NCBI GenBank assembly: GCA_015663855.1
Contig: DQRJ01000181.1
Span: forward strand, 1-5,461
Reading direction: 5' to 3'
Origin: Flavobacteriales bacterium
GTDB lineage: Bacteria > Bacteroidota > Bacteroidia > Flavobacteriales_D > Sanyastnellaceae
Length of the DNA: 5,461 nucleotides
This document shows, one piece after another, positions 5,177 to 5,461 of this stretch. Position 1 is the stretch's first letter. Each line of letters begins with the position of its first letter. The position numbers and the translations under genes are program-made. A model generated the notes under the pieces. It searched no databases. It was given only the letters and a program-made list of their open reading frames with translations, and had not been told where the DNA came from.

Positions 5177-5461
5177 TTAGTCGGCAGAATCAATAATTGT
5201 CATTTCGTCTACGAGATGACCCGCTCCTGCGTATTTATCGATAATCCAGAGCACGTAACGTATGTCGACCATGATGTTACGACATCTTGTTTCGTCAAAC
5301 AGAATATCGCTCATCGTGCTTTCCCACGACCGGTCGAAATTTATTCCGACTAAATAACCGTCGCCATTTATGACGGGACTACCCGAATTACCTCCTGTTG
5401 TATGATTACTTCCCGTGAAGCATATTACAAGATCGTCATTTGAGTCTGCGTATCGCCCCCA
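5177..5461 (-). CDS. S46 family dipeptidyl-peptidase, C-terminal 94 residues (5' truncated by window), DPP11-like
   Basis: The reading frame enters at the right edge and ends with TAA at 5177-5179; only the last 94 of roughly 700 residues expected for the family are present. The visible part includes TTGGNSGSPV, the motif around the catalytic serine (Ser26 of the fragment, codon 5384-5386), then GYLVGINFDRSWES, RNIMVDIRYVLWIIDKYAGAGHLVDEM, all highly typical of S46 dipeptidyl-peptidases (DPP7/DPP11), periplasmic enzymes that remove dipeptides from peptide N-termini in protein-degrading Bacteroidota. Arg44 of the fragment (codon 5330-5332) is 18 residues after the serine, the position that is Arg in Asp/Glu-specific DPP11 and Gly in hydrophobic-specific DPP7, as I recall the family. 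The other triad residues (His, Asp) are outside the window. It shares no promoter with its neighbours and converges on the small + strand gene. Confidence 0.93.
   Translation of the reverse strand, partial: WGRYADSNDDLVICFTGSNHTTGGNSGSPVINGDGYLVGINFDRSWESTMSDILFDETRCRNIMVDIRYVLWIIDKYAGAGHLVDEMTIIDSAD

Overview
The window looks like a chromosomal segment of a marine-type member of the Bacteroidota, probably the Flavobacteriales. The evidence is a type IX secretion system (T9SS) C-terminal sorting domain, the cysteine-rich 'GC.D..ACNY...DDGSC' repeat typical of large secreted proteins in that group, signal peptides ending in 'AQ', an S46 dipeptidyl-peptidase, absence of Shine-Dalgarno sites, and a TATCTTTG promoter box matching the Bacteroidota -7 consensus TAnnTTTG. 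No RNA gene, insertion sequence, CRISPR array or origin was seen. Coding density is very high; the longest gap is 114 bases.

Layout. Three genes run leftward in tandem: (1) 3351-4946, a lysine-free, cysteine-rich, acidic secreted protein with five ACNY repeats and a C-terminal DUF1566-like domain; (2) 881-3289, an 802-residue multidomain secreted protein that contains a lysyl oxidase (LOX) catalytic domain with its copper-binding histidines and both cofactor-forming residues, a dockerin-like calcium-binding pair and a T9SS sorting domain; (3) 1-878, the N-terminal 292 residues of a secreted protein with a lamin-tail domain and a chitobiase C-terminal-like domain, probably leading into a CotH-kinase-type protein beyond the window edge. 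Genes 2 and 3 are 2 bases apart and almost certainly cotranscribed; gene 1 lies 61 bases upstream of gene 2 and may share the transcript.

On the right, a 34-codon single-membrane-span protein (5061-5165, + strand) is transcribed divergently from gene 1, with a good -7 box in the shared 114-base intergenic region. It converges on the last 94 codons of an S46 dipeptidyl-peptidase (5177-5461, - strand), whose catalytic serine motif is present and whose S1-pocket arginine suggests an Asp/Glu-specific DPP11 type.

The most interesting reading is a possible cell-surface protein-modification locus: an apparently intact bacterial lysyl oxidase exported by T9SS, followed immediately by a possible CotH-family secreted kinase, and preceded by a repeat protein that shares a module with the oxidase yet carries no lysine in its mature form. 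Joint function is inference; the domain assignments rest on motifs read directly from the translation and compared with family sequences from memory.
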